Source of the DNA: Russula earlei
Taxonomy: Eukaryota; Basidiomycota; Agaricomycetes; Russulales; Russulaceae
NCBI GenBank assembly: GCA_025769875.1
Contig: JAGFNK010000194.1
Coordinates: 25,625 to 89,624 of the forward strand
Reading direction: 5' to 3'
DNA length: 64,000 bases
The notes beneath the pieces are model-generated. The model was not told the origin of the DNA, ran no database searches, and saw only the letters and a list, made by a program, of their open reading frames with translations. A program made the position numbers and the translations under genes. Positions 21,526-32,965 of this stretch are shown here, piece after piece (position 1 is the first letter of the stretch; each line of letters begins with the position of its first letter).

Positions 21526-21917
21526 GTATGATGGGGGTACCAAACAAAGGAGGTATGGAGGGAGGAGGGGATTAAAAAAAGAAGGCAAGAGAAAAATGCA
21601 CGCCACGCATACATGGAAAAAGACAACAGAGGGAAAGTCCCGAACAAAGCCAAGTACCAACTCCTGAGTCAACTCCGAGTATGCAGACATCTAACTTCAC
21701 ACACACAAATATGCAATCACAACAAGCGAATTTGCAAATCTGGTGGGAAAGAGCTCATAATTATAATTAAAGAAATTATAATTAAAGAAACTTGTATTAG
21801 TTAATCAAGTTATCGTTATCATTCATCACACCTGTGACTCCTGTCACCCCTGGAAAATACCAAAATCTGAGTTCAAGTTCAAGATTCAAGAATCCTCGGT
21901 TGGTAAATGGGGCCTTA

Positions 21918-23108
21918 GGGTTTTGCTATTTCTACCAGAACTTTATACCCAACTTCTCTATAAAGCCAGGCCATTAAATGACTTGATGATGAAAAATAAA
22001 CAATGGGAATGAACAACAAAGGAAGAACAGGCCTTTTAAACCCTAAAAGAAACCTGTGTATCCTACCCAGTGCTTTGCACCCCAGATTGGACAAAGCAAT
22101 TTGTTCTAGATACTGATGCATCAGGATTTGCCATTGGAGCAGCCATATCCCAAGAATATGAAGACAGTCTACATCCAGTAGCATACTACTCTAGAACATT
22201 ACTAGATGTGGAAAGAAATTATGATGTGCATAACAAAGCACTAGCAGCAGTAATTTTTGGACTAAAAAGTGGACAACCATTCTTTCTAGGGGCTGACAAA
22301 CCAGTTAGAGTAAGAACGGACCATAAAAACCTCACCTATTTTAAAGAACCACAAAAATTAACAGAAACTTTTGCACAAAAAACTTACCTACCAGATAAAC
22401 CTGACAAATGATGAGAAATTTTAAGACAATTCCATGACACCCCCTTCGCAGGACACCCAGGAATAGCTAACACCTGGGACTTAATCAAACAGCACTATGA
22501 AGGACCTAGACTATGACAATTTGTAGAACAATATGTCAAAGGCTGTGCCAAATGTCAAGAATCTAAAACCAATATACCCAGAAAGAAAGCCATGTCCTTC
22601 CCACTCGACACACACATCAAACAAGGCCCCTTTCAATACGTATTGATGGACCTCATCACCGACCTACCTAAGTCAGAAGGATTTGACAGTGTTCTTACCA
22701 TCGTTGATCAAGGATGTTCCAAAGCAACAAAATTCATCCCATGCAACAAAACAATTGATGGAACAGGCATCGCACACGAATACCTGAAACACCTCGTGCC
22801 CTGGTTCAGCATCCCTAAAAGAATCATCTCTGACAGAGACCCTCGATTCGCCTCAAACTTCTCTAGAGCCATATGTAAAACTCTAGGCATCAAACAAAAC
22901 ATGTCCATTGCATTCCACCCCCAAACCAACGGACAAACAGAAAGGATGAATGCATCGCTAAAACGATATCTAAGACCCTGGACCACAACTCATCCTCATT
23001 CCTGGGCAAAAATGCTTCCTTTAGCAGAATATGCACACAACTCATGGAAACATGAGACATCACAAAAATCACCACACAAACTCCTCATGGGATTCAAACC
23101 CCAAATTA
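21918..23108 (+). pseudogene. Gyp-2 RT end, RNase H and integrase
   Basis: Resumes at GFCYFYQNFIPNFSIK (RT connection), then RNase H (DTDASGFAIGAA, RTDHKNLTYFKEPQK). The tether that follows in Gyp-1, including the candidate central polypurine tract, is deleted, and the frame passes to QKTYLPDKPDK. The integrase has HDTPFAGHPG, CAKCQES, DLITDLPK, ISDRDPRF and NGQTERMN. Stops occur at several sites. It ends at GFKPQI, where the long-TIR element lies. All three integrase acidic positions are still present. Confidence 0.86.
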
Positions 23109-25623
23109 TTGCCATTTTCAGCGCACTTGGTGGAGCTTGAATTCCACCCAAATTGGCACAGAAACCCCCTCAAACATGCAGGATGAATATCTCCCTCAAA
23201 ACAGCTTCAGTTCATATGAAATTTATTGTCCCTGAATTGCCTGAATGAGGGCTAGGCAGCCTCATTGTTTTCATAAGATTTGAGTGAGAATTGGTGGAGC
23301 TGGACTCAAGCCACCTCCATATGTGTATTAGATGAATTACAACTCAAAATCATGGTCTATATCTATTATTTTTCCCTCATGTTGTACCCATGGGCTGTCT
23401 TGAGGCAGCCCCATAGTGTTTTTGACTCAAGTGTTGTGGTGTGCAGCGTTGTTTCCAGTGCGATTGGAGTCACGGCCAGCCACTCATCACCCCTCTTGCC
23501 TCTCGATTCTGACCATCCTTCTTGTTTTTCACAGACAGAGAGGAGTGGGTTGCAAAGAGGGGTCCTATTCTGAACTCTTTCTACTACAGAGTAGCTAGGG
23601 TGTTTTTATATACAGGAGTCGTCTCCATTGCAGGTGGTGGCAGCAGGCGTGGACGAGGAGCGAAGGCATAGGCGGTGAGCGGTGAGTTCGTAGATAGAGA
23701 TGTAGGTGGCAAGGACTTGAGAAAGAGGATGTGTGGGGCGGCTTGTGTGGGGGTGGGATCTGTCATCTTGTGGCAGCGGTGGCGGGGTCATCTCCACTGC
23801 AGGTGTCGGCAGCAGACATGGGCGAGAGTGTGTGAACAGATGGGGAGGTGATGTGGGAGGCAGCATGCGGTGTGCTGTTGGCATTGGCAACTGCTTCTCC
23901 TGCGGTGGCGGCAGCATGGTGGCAGCTTCTGCTCCTGTTATGGCGTGTCATGGCTAAGTTTGTGGCCGAGGCCTTCTTGGTCTTCTGGGGTGGTGCTGGT
24001 GGCGAGGGGTTGCGACGGTGCGGCAGTGCTGGTGTCGCGCGAAACTACTAAAGCGGTGGCTGAGACTGAGAAGACTGAGGCTGAGACTGAGAAGGTGGTG
24101 GCAGACTGAGCTGGTGCAACAGTAGAGGCGGATGGGGTGGAGGCAACAACTGAGGGTGACACAGGGGGCGATGGTGGCTGTGGCTGACAAGGGCATGGTG
24201 GCGGTGGCTTGTGAGATGGTGGTGGAGGTGGCGGCATGTGGCGCTAAGATGTCGGTGGCTGAGGCTGAGGCTACGGTGGCGGCTGACGAGACTAAGGTGG
24301 CTGGCAAGGCTAAGAGCACGGTGGCAGCGGTTGACTGATTTGAAGCTGGGGCGATGGAGACGGCTGGAAAAACTAGGCGCGTGGTGGCGGCGGCTGAGAC
24401 TGAGAAGGCTGAGGCTGAGGGCAGGGTGGAGACGGTGGCGGCTGGCAATGCTGGTGCTATGATGGACTGGGCTGAACTGACGAGTACAGGCAAGGCTAAG
24501 ACGGAGACTGATGCAAAGTCAGCAGCTGGCACAACTGAGGCTACTGTGGCAACGGATGAGGTGATGGACCAGACTGAGGGCAACAAGACAACTGAGGGCG
24601 CAGGAGCAGATGAGATGAAGGTGGGGGTGGCAGACGAGGCTGTGAGGGGCTGAAGTGGTGGGCGGTGCTAAAACATCGGTGGGTGAGGTTGAGATGGTGG
24701 TTGTGCATGGAGCTGAGACAGTGGCCATAGCAGGCGACACTGAGGGCACGGGAGCTGGTTGGGCAAAGACGGGGACAGTGGCGATAGGCAATGTCACGGC
24801 TGAGGCTACAGCGGCGGGGACAGACAAGGTGGTGACAATGGCAAATGCGGGTGATGCTGGGACGGCGAGGGCAGGTGGAGCCAAGGCGATGATGGCTGGC
24901 AAGTCGAGGATGGCGGCGGTGAACAAGATTGCCCTGAAACTCCGGTAGTATTCATCTATGTCTTCCCAGTCACACATGCGGAGTCTTGACAAGGAGGCAA
25001 TAAGGTCCTCCAGATCCCACTTGAACTTGAGGTATTCTAACTGAGGTGGCATGCTGAAGGAGTGCGGCACGGGGTGAAGACAGATGGCAGGTCGAGGCAG
25101 GCAGTGTGACTGGTGTGGCTGCGACTGTGGGTGTGGAGGGCCAAATGCAAGTTGGAAGGGAGTGGTGCGACTGATGCAGCTGAGACAGCGGGTGTGGTGG
25201 GAATGAGGGCAAAGGATGGTCAGAATGGAGAGGTGAGAGGGGCAATGAGTGGCTGGCCATCACTCCGATCACACTGAGAACAATGTTGCACACCACAACA
25301 CTTGAGTCAAAAACACTATGGGGCTGCCTCAAGACAGCCCATAGGTACAACATGAGGGAAAAATAATAGATATAGACCATGATTTTGAGTTGTAATTCAT
25401 CTAATACACATATGGAGGTGGCTTGAGTCCAGCTCCACCAATTCTCACTCAAATCTTATGAAAACAATGGGGCTGCCTAGCCCTCATTCAGGCAATTCAG
25501 GGACAATAAATTTCATATGAATTGAAGCTGTTTTGAGGGAGATATTTATCCTGCATGTTTGAGGGGGTTTCTGTGCCGATTTGGGTGGAATTCAAGCTCC
25601 ACCAAGTGCGCTGAAAATGGCAA
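23109..25623. mobile_element. DNA element with about 400-bp terminal inverted repeats
   Basis: It begins TTGCCATTTTCAGCGC and ends with the inverse. The repeats stay alignable for about 400 bp (23109 to about 23510 against 25623 to about 25220) with few differences. TA flanks both ends and is present once in the uninterrupted Gyp-3 sequence, so the TSD is TA. A TA target fits Tc1/mariner, but the very long TIRs and the lack of a transposase suggest a non-autonomous derivative. The centre (23600-25100) is a strand-biased low-complexity region. It split Gyp-2 integrase between GFKPQ and ISLEDNN. Confidence 0.88.
23954..25070 (-). other. Unidentified Ala/Thr/Val/Pro-rich frames in the long-TIR element
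   Basis: On the minus strand a frame from 25070 starts MPHSFSMPPQLEYLK. It includes a non-repetitive, probably helical stretch (WDLEDLIASLSRLRMCDWED, EYYRSFRAILF), then becomes Ala/Pro/Thr/Val-rich to 24519. A second frame (24586-23954) continues the same composition. The DNA is a degenerate array of GCTGAG/GGTGGCGG words on the plus strand, so long open frames can arise by composition alone, and the plus strand is also open in places. I do not recognise the helical part. It could be a captured gene fragment. Confidence 0.35.
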
Positions 25624-26163
25624 TAACATTAGTCTAGAAGACAACAATGTGCCCTCATCCATCGGTCGTCTGAAACAATTAGAAGAGGCAAGACAAGATG
25701 CACAACAGCTTCTAGAACGTAAACAACAACCCCTAAGACCTGATATTGTGGAAATGAAAGAAGGAACCCTCGTATGGTTAGAGGCAAAAAACCTCAAAAC
25801 ATGAGGAAACACGCAAGTTGATGCCCAAAAGATACGGCCCCTTTCCTATTGTAAAAAAAATCTCCAAAGTCACCTATCAATTACAACTCCCGCCATCAAT
25901 CTACTCCTTCCTTATACAGAAATGGAGGAATATGCCATGCCGTTCACTTGCCCCCCTCTGATCATCAAAAATGAAGAAGAATACAAAATTGAAGCAATTC
26001 TAGACATTAGAAGATTCGGATGAACACATAAACTCCAATACCTTGTACATTGGAAGGGCTACCCTGCATCAGATGACTCCTGGGTCAACCACCATGACCT
26101 CAACGCCCCAGAACTTCTAAAAAAATACTATTCTGCTTCGACTGGACAACTCAAAATATAAAA
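25624..26163 (+). pseudogene. Gyp-2 integrase C-terminus and chromodomain
   Basis: After the long-TIR element the frame resumes with SLEDNNVPSS, LEEARQDAQQLLERK and EGTLVWLEAKNLKT, then TGA where the intact series would have Arg. The next frame gives RYGPFPI and a chromodomain: EEYKIEAILDIRRFG, YLVHWKGYPASDDSW, LNAPELLKKYY. Stops and a small deletion near 25900 (in the MKIHDVFH region of the other copies) make it non-functional. Confidence 0.83.
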
Positions 26164-26216
26164 ACCCCCATCCACGAATGATTATCCCCCACCACTCTAC
26201 CCTCAAACACTACAAC

Positions 26217-28429
26217 ATGTCTTCCCCACAAAACTCTCCTACTGCCTCCACTGCCACCCTCATACCCACTCCTCCTTACTCTCCCACACTCATCTATCTG
26301 CCACTATCCAGAGAACCATCCCCTTTGACAGTGGCAACCATTAACACCAGGTCGCTCATTTGAGATGCTGCACAACATGCAGTGATGATCATACAAGCAC
26401 ATGAACTGTGGGAGAACGACTCTCTCACCACCATACTACGTGCCTTCGGCAATTGCTCCCCCACACAAGGAACCAACTCCCCCATCAGAACTTGCAGCCC
26501 CTCCTATCATGTTCATTCCCCATCACCTGATCCCATTCCCATCCCTCCACGCACGACTACTCCTATCATTGAGTAAGTAGAAAATGTCGTCCTTCTCAAT
26601 GAAAACTTTGCCCTGATAGACCTCGAAAGAACTCCACCTCCTGTCTATGACCTGCCCACTAACAACCAACTCATGGAGCTGGAAGAACTCAGAGAAGGTT
26701 GGGAAGAGGGAGATTTAGGGTTAGACTTACTCATCCCAGACCCAGGAAACGAAGATGACACACTTCTCCCTCACTTTGTCCTCCCCAACCTCACACACAG
26801 CTTCCCTTCCCTACTAGCCACTTATGGTCCCAGATGCCCCACTCACTGCATACCCATTCGAGCATGAGCTGACCCTTACCCCTGCCCCCTTTTTACACAA
26901 AAAGACACCTTCCTGTTCAAAGAAGGTCTTAAACACACCACAGCAGTAAATGAGGCACCCAGGTTTGAACAAGACCTATCCTTAGAAGCTGAAGTACATC
27001 ACTACCGATTCGCCATCAAAAAAGTATGACAGATGGCAAATGATCTCGTCACTGCTTGAGAAAGGTACCACTGTCATGATCCATTCTCCGGAGAGGGCCC
27101 TTGAAGGACCCTTCCTCATAGGAGGAAACCCAGCCTCTATGGTGTCACCCCTGTTCACACGAGCAAAAGGGGTGAGTAGAGGTGTCCACAATATCGCGCG
27201 CGCATTGTTGCGCGAGCGATTCTCGGCACAATCGACATACAGCAAGCCCCACTTAAAGGCAACCCTTCTAACAGCAAAGGACAGTATTAGGGCCTTCCTA
27301 AGGACCCTTTGGAACGACCCTAGGAGCTCTACAGTAGGCACTAACCTAGTATCAAAGGCCCTACAACACGTTATTAGACCAACTCTAATAACTATAGAAC
27401 GAACTATAAGGCAATACTAAGGACCTTAATAGAAGTATTAGGGTCGACTCTAAGGACCCTAATAGAACTATATAAGGGCCTTATAAGATAACACTGTTCC
27501 CTGACCAAACTACAAGTCCTCAAATGACCGGCCCTAAACTAACTAACAGGAAATGAATCAGGTGCTCACACGTGCACTAAAGCAGTGAACACGTGGACAA
27601 TGGAAGCTCTTACTCATCAAGAGAAGCCTTCTTACTCAGCAGCTTACTGAGCATGATGGAGCATGCTCAGTAAGCATCCTCCAACTTCTTACTCATCACT
27701 CTATTGTGCTTGATAACAAGGTTATGACTTGTTCCCTATTTAGCAGTTCTCTTGTAGTATATAAGTGCCCAATAAAGTAGCGGACAGTCCTCAGACTGTC
27801 CATTTGTTTACGACACTCTCTATCTCTGGGATACTCCTTTAAGGACCATCCCCTTGTGACTATCCTGGCCTCTTCCCTGCGTGACTGCTCTACTCTCACA
27901 GTAACAGTGCCTCTCTGGTACCTGTTACTACTCTGGACTCTACTCTTTGCCCACACGGTCTTGGACGTCTATCGACTCGTCTTCGAGCTTACCCCTCGCT
28001 CTTGAACTGGATAGTTCAACAGTGAGTCTTGACAACCACAACCTGGTCTGGGAAGTAAGAGACTCAGAGGTTAGACTGGCCAGGGCTAATGCTAAAGCTC
28101 ATCTCAAACCACAAATCTTGTTCAGGTCCATGCCTCAACTCACTGACCAAGAACACAAAGATGCTAAGGAACTCATCATGGACCCATAGTATCAGTTCTC
28201 CCCCCAGATCTCTGACAAATGTGCCTGGTGTCATGATGGAGGATACAACACTTTCAAATGTCCCAAAACTGCCATCTATGTCCTCTGCAATCATCATGGA
28301 CACACAGCTGACCACTGTAGAAGCCCACATTGATGATGCAAGATCAACAAGATGTGTCAAGTCCCTCATGACCAGCTACACTTCCACACCCATTGTTGTC
28401 ACTCCACTATTATCCCCTATGTCGCTTAG
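26217..28429 (+). pseudogene. Gyp-2 ORF3 (zinc-knuckle protein), split by LTR-C
   Basis: Starts MSSPQNSPTASTATLIPTPP and follows the Gyp-1 ORF3 along its whole length: SLTTILRAFGN, GDLGLDLLIPDPGNE, RFEQDLSLEAEVHHYRF. It is then interrupted by LTR-C at 27072-28034 between ERYH and NLVWEVRD, and ends with knuckle-like CAWCHDGGYNTFKC and CNHHGHTADHC and the HTHCCHSTIIPYVA end. Several CpG-derived stops are present. Its preservation as a recognisable unit in the oldest copy shows that ORF3 is a constant part of this family. Confidence 0.82.
27072..28034 (+). mobile_element. Solo LTR-C in Gyp-2 ORF3
   Basis: 963 bp, TGTCATGATCC...GAGTCTTGACA, with TSD ACCAC at 27067-27071 and 28035-28039. It shares rare variants with the copy at 43446-44407 (for example GAGCATGATGGAGCATGC) and the two differ at only a handful of positions by eye, so both are recent. 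It is CpG-rich, in contrast to the Gyp-2 sequence around it. Confidence 0.94.
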
Positions 28430-28448
28430 ACACTAACAAGGGGGGTGA

Positions 28449-28940
28449 TGTCACAAGTACCGGTACCCTCGGACCAGACCGGCATCCAGACAAGCCTACC
28501 TGGACAAGCCTCATGTTCCTATGCGTTCTCATGACTCACCTTGCCTCACATGTACCACTACTTTCCAGTGTGTTCCAGTATGATCGCCTTGTCTTTACCT
28601 CATGCATACTATTTGATATAGGTAGTATCTGTCTATATAAACCTGTCAGTAGAGGAGAACAAGCCTTAAGCTTGTTCTCTTGTAAAATATCACTGGATTC
28701 AGCTTTGGAACTGTAGGCTTGCAGGGAATCAAGCAATTGCCTCGGAAACTCTCTCATCTCATGAAGTCTTCAAATGCAAAGACTTATTTGTTGTCTTTCC
28801 TCTCTGCGGTACACATTAGCCTTCACTGTGTTGTCACTGAGATCCCTGAATCTCATGAGAACTCATCATCTCGCTCAACTCAGTGCGCATGTCTTGCACG
28901 TGAAATGATTTGTCAGCGACACCGCCCCCAGTCGGTGACA
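28449..28940 (+). repeat. Gyp-2 3' LTR
   Basis: 492 bp, TGTCACAAGTACC...CAGTCGGTGACA, preceded by the polypurine tract CTAACAAGGGGGT. It has TATA (CTATATAAACC near 28633) and the hairpin GAGAACAAGCCTTAAGCTTGTTCTC near 28653-28677. The flank on the right is LTR-C sequence. Confidence 0.9.
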
Positions 28941-29260
28941 GTTATTAGAGTTAGTCTAATAACGCATTGTAGGGTCTTTAGTATTGTGTTAGTGCCTATT
29001 ATAGAGCACTTAGAGTCGTTCTAAAGGGTCCTTAGGGAGGTTATAATACTATCTTTCATAGCTAAAAGGGTTGCCATTAATTGGGGCTTGCTGTATGTTG
29101 ATTGTGCTGAGAATTGCTTGTGTGACAATGCACACACGATATTGTGGACACCTCTACTCACCCCTTTTGCTTGTGTGAACAGGGTGACACCATAGAGGCT
29201 GGGTTTCCTCTCATAAGGAAGGGTCCTTCAAGGGCCCTCTCCAGGAAATGGTTCATGACA
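28941..29260 (-). mobile_element. LTR-C fragment, heavily decayed
   Basis: The right 320 bp of an LTR-C, ending GGTTCATGACA, cut on the left by the Gyp-2 3' LTR. Where young copies read GCTCGCGC and GCGCGCGCGAT, this one reads GCTTGTGT and GCACACACGAT, a clear CpG-to-TpG/CpA series. It is thus older than Gyp-2. The other part of this LTR is not found next to Gyp-2, which agrees with loss of the 5' side. Confidence 0.88.
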
Positions 29261-29289
29261 GCATGCCAGTCACACTTTGGGCAGTCCTG

Positions 29290-30247
29290 AACAGCGTAGG
29301 ACACCTGCTGGCACCTCAACTGCCAGACAACCTGTTCAATTTCAAGAACAAGTCTATCATCACTTACCAGCTAATTTGGCTGCTCACATGGCTGCCCTTC
29401 AACCAATGCCTGCTCCTCCACAGCATTATGGACAAACCTCTGCCACTTCTCTCCTTGCCCCTCCCCCTGTAAGTCAACTTCATCTCAAAATAGGCTTTTT
29501 TCAACAATGAATATGAGTTGCAGATTATTACAAGGTCACATTCTGCTGCCCCTGGCTCTGGCTCTGGCTCTGCTGCTGCTGCTGTCTATAGATCTGGCTC
29601 TGGCTCTCTGTTGACTCCTGATCTTACTACTAACCCACCTCTTCCTCATTCCAATAGACAGTATCAGTATTTGCCAGCTGACTTGGCTGCTCAGCTTGCT
29701 GCCCTTCCTCCTCCACTGCAAAGAGGTCATCATGTCCCTGTTTCTGTAAGTTTTAATCATCTAAAATAGTTTATTAAAGATTAACTTTCCTTACTATAGA
29801 CTATTTCAATGGCCCCAATCCCTTTTGGGCCTTCCTCCATGTCAAGATTTCCTGTTAATCAGGCTTCTATTCCTGTTCCTGCCTTTCCTGTCCCTGTCCC
29901 TCCTCATTCTTCTAATGGGCAGTATCCCAACCTGCCAGCTAACTTGGCTGCTCAGCTTGCTGCCCTTTCTTCTCCACAATTGAGAGGTCATCATGTTTCC
30001 ACTCATGTAAGCTTGATTATACATGATTATATATATTTCAGCTAAATGGCTTGCATGACAATAGGCAAATCCAACTGCTGGTATCCTTTCTGGCCCTTCT
30101 TCTATGGCTCCTGCTCCTGCTCCTGCCCCCCCCACTCCTTCCCCTTCTTCTTCCCCTATTCCTTCTCCACCTCCTTCTCCATCCTCTGCTCCTCCAAGCC
30201 CTCTACAATATCCTCATGCCCAAGTTTATCCAGAAGATCCCTTGCCT
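29290..30247 (+). pseudogene. Helitron N-terminal exons with a repeated LPANLAAQLAAL module
   Basis: Four consecutive Pro/Ala/Ser-rich exons end at GTAAG donors (29467, 29746, 30006, 30247), separated by introns of roughly 40-55 nt. The first three contain a near-identical block: HLPANLAAHMAAL, YLPADLAAQLAAL and NLPANLAAQLAAL; the second and third end RGHHV. The fourth is Pro-rich (PAPAPAPPTPSPSSSP). This looks like duplication of one exon with its intron. The role is unknown; the region precedes the nuclease and may be a flexible interaction segment. The start codon is not certain. Confidence 0.65.
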
Positions 30248-30300
30248 GTAAGTTTCTATTCTTTAAAGGGAAACATATATACTTAATATATATTATAGCA

Positions 30301-32965
30301 ACCTCAGCTGCCACCCCCTCAAGCCATGCCAATTGCACAATGTCCTTTTGATCCTACATGGGCCATTCATGATCTTAAGGACTTGACCATCCAATGCCCT
30401 TTCTGCAAGGCACTCCATTGGCTAGATGAGCACCTTACCAACTCATCTAAAAGGACCCCCAAGTTTGGCATGTGTTGCTTGAGTGGCAAGATTGCCCTTC
30501 CTGCTCTTCATCCATGTCCCCCTGAGCTTTACAACCTCCTCACTGGCCAAGATCCCACTTCTAAAGCATTTTGCCTTCATATTCTCTCTTATAATAATGC
30601 TTTGGCCTTTACCTCAGTGGGAAGACAAGAGGATCATTCTGTTAATCAAGGACAAGGGCCTTGGGTCTTTAAGCTTCATGGGGAGCTCATTCACAGAATT
30701 GGGTCTCTTTTGCCACCAGAGGGACCTGATGCTGCTGCCCCTTCTTCTTATGCTCAACTCTACATTTATGACCCTGACCAGGCCCTCAATATGTGCATGG
30801 CCCATCCTGCCAACTCTCACTTGCATCAAAACACCATGCAAATTCTTCAGGACATGGTCTATTGCTCTCATGCTGCAGTCCAGAAGTTCAAGCAGGCTTA
30901 TGAGTTGACTCACCACCTTCCTAGAGAGCAAGACTGTACTCTCTCACTTCACTTTGATGCTGCATGTGATAGGCATTGCTATAATGCCCCTGATGCTGCC
31001 ATCAATGAGATTGCAGCCATTATTCCAGGTGATGGGGATGAGCCTAAACATTCACAAGATATCATCTTACACCTTAGGGAGGGCCCTCTATAGTGCATCT
31101 CTGATACCCATCCTTTCTACCCCTCACTCAGATATGTCTTGCTTTATCCCACTGGCCAGTTAGGATGGTTCCCAAACATCCCTTATCAAAATGTCCAAGG
31201 TGGCCCTGCTCAGAGAAAGTGTGTTTCCTTGGCTCAATTTCATCACTATCGCCTTCATATTCACCCTCATCTCTCTGACTCTCATCACATCTTCCTCTCT
31301 GGCAAACTCTTTCAAGTGTATGCCTGTGAGGCATGGGCAGTTGCAGAGCAGTATCACCTTAACTTCATCAGGATGAATCAAAACAAGCTCAGGGTGGAGA
31401 TCTATAAGGGTCTGGCAGATGCTGTTGCTGCCAATGTTGATGTTGACCCAGACCAACTAGGCAAGAGATTCATCCTTCCCTCTAGCTTCTCTGGCAGCAC
31501 CAGAAACATGCAGCAGCATCTCCAAGATGCCTTGGCCATCAACTGCTTCTATGGTGGGGGTGACCTCTTCATCACCATGACTGCCAATCCCTCTTGGCCT
31601 GAGGTTCACTCTGCTCTCCTCCCTGGGCAGACTGCCAATGAGCGCCCTAACTTGGTGGTCAGAGTCTTTCATGCCAAGCTCAGGTCCTTCATCAATGACA
31701 TCAAGGCTGGCTTGCTGGGTGATTGGGCAGCTCACCTTTACACCATAAAGTTTCATAAGAGGGGCCTCCCCCATGCCCACATCATTGTCTTCCTTCAGCC
31801 CCACTCCAAGTTGCACACCCCTGACCAGATTGACAGTCTCATGTCTTCTGAGTTCCCAGAGGACCATCCTGAGCTGCTTGAACTCATCAAGAAGTTCATG
31901 GTTGACAGGCCCTGTGGTAACCAGAACAGTAATTCCCCTTGCATGATGAATGGCTTATGTTCCAAGGGGTTTCCTAAGCCCTTTAGGGAGAAGACTTCTG
32001 TTACTAAGGACTCCTATACATGCACCAGGAGGAGGGACACTGGCCATGCTCATCTCATTGGTGGCAAGAAGATCATAAACTAATGGGTGGTCTATCATTT
32101 CCCTTTTCTCATCTGGAAGTACAGGTGTCACATCAATGTGGAGTCTGTTGCCTCTGTCAAGGCTCTCAAGTACATCTACAAGTATGTCTACAAGGGCCAT
32201 GACAGGACCACTATGCAGTTTGGCAGGTGCATGGATGAGGTCGAGCTCTACTTGGATGCAAGATATGTTAGCAGCTGTGAGGCAGTGTGGAGACTCTTTC
32301 TCTTTGAGCTGCAGGAGCAGGTTCCCAATGTGGTGCACCTCCAGGTCCATCTTCCTGATCAGCACAGTGTTGTCTACAATCCTCAAGTTCTTGAGGAAGT
32401 CCCAAATAAGCCCACCACACTCACCGGATGGTTTGAGGCCAATGCTGCTGCTCCAGAGGGCTCTGACATTCTGGATCTTCTCTACCAAGATTATCCCTCC
32501 AAGATGGTCTGGAACAAAAGCACTCATAGGTGGACTCTGAGGGACAGGGGCTTTGCTATTGGGAGGATGTTCCATGCTCACCCTACTTCTGGAGAGCGCT
32601 TCTACCTGCACCTCCTTCTCACCTCTGTCAAGGGTGTAACCTCTTTTGAAAACCTTTGCTCATTTGAAGGCACTCTCTATCCCTATTTCAGAGAGGCTTG
32701 CATTGCAAGAGGTCTTCTAGAAGATGATCAAGAGTGGCAGCAATGCTTGGAGGAAGCCAGTCATATGTGCACAGGTGCTCAGCTGCGACACCTCTTTGTC
32801 ACCATCCTCAAGGACTGCATCCCTTCTCAACCCAGGGCACTTTGGGACAGATTCTCTGCATCTATCTGTGATGACCTCAAGCACAAGCTCCAGCAGCATC
32901 TCAACATCCCAGAGCCAACTGAAGAACAGGTGAAGGACTATGGCCTCCATCTTATTGACCTCCTC
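30301..32965 (+). pseudogene. Helitron Rep (HUH nuclease) region
   Basis: Exon from an AG acceptor at about 30300. It begins QPQLPPPQAMPIAQCPFDP, followed by a zinc-like CPFCKALHWLDE segment and GKIALPALHPCP. The Helitron_like_N block runs from SGKLFQVYACEAWAV to VEIYKGL. The HUH motif is GLPHAHIIVFL (about 31765), and the two-Tyr block is KYIYKYVYKGHD (about 32170). These residues nick and join DNA in rolling-circle transposition. Two in-frame stops interrupt it (TAG at 31091-31093, TAA at 32081-32083), each explicable as a Gln codon with C changed to T. Catalytic His and Tyr are intact. LTR-C cuts the frame after LIDLL. Confidence 0.88.

Larger units (their letters stand above)
18534..21914 (-). 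mobile_element. PIF/Harbinger DNA transposon
   Basis: 3381 bp with terminal inverted repeats beginning GGCCCCATTTACCAACCGAG and continuing imperfectly for about 150 bp. The 3-bp TSD TTA is at 18531-18533 and 21915-21917, the usual target of this superfamily. Two genes lie on the minus strand: a Myb/SANT-like protein (right) and a DDE transposase (left), the two-protein set of Harbinger elements. Both contain decay, so the element is probably immobile. Confidence 0.92.
17314..28940 (+). mobile_element. Gyp-2: 5'-truncated, decayed gypsy element
   Basis: Plus-strand relative of Gyp-1 that begins abruptly inside the protease codons (KALIDSGATECF) against the 5' LTR of Gyp-1. The 5' LTR, gag and start of pol are absent. 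It continues through RT, RNase H, integrase, chromodomain and ORF3 to a 492-bp 3' LTR. It carries an LTR-G fragment with a Harbinger element, a long-TIR element and an LTR-C. Compared with Gyp-1, nearly all CpG sites have become TpG or CpA and stops are frequent, so it is the oldest Gyp copy here. Its 3' end lies inside an LTR-C (28941-29260). Confidence 0.88.

Noticed and set aside
24132..24948. Plus-strand Ala/Glu/Thr/Val-rich frames in the long-TIR element
   Set aside because: Same low-complexity DNA as the minus frames; several frames are open at once, so coding cannot be inferred.
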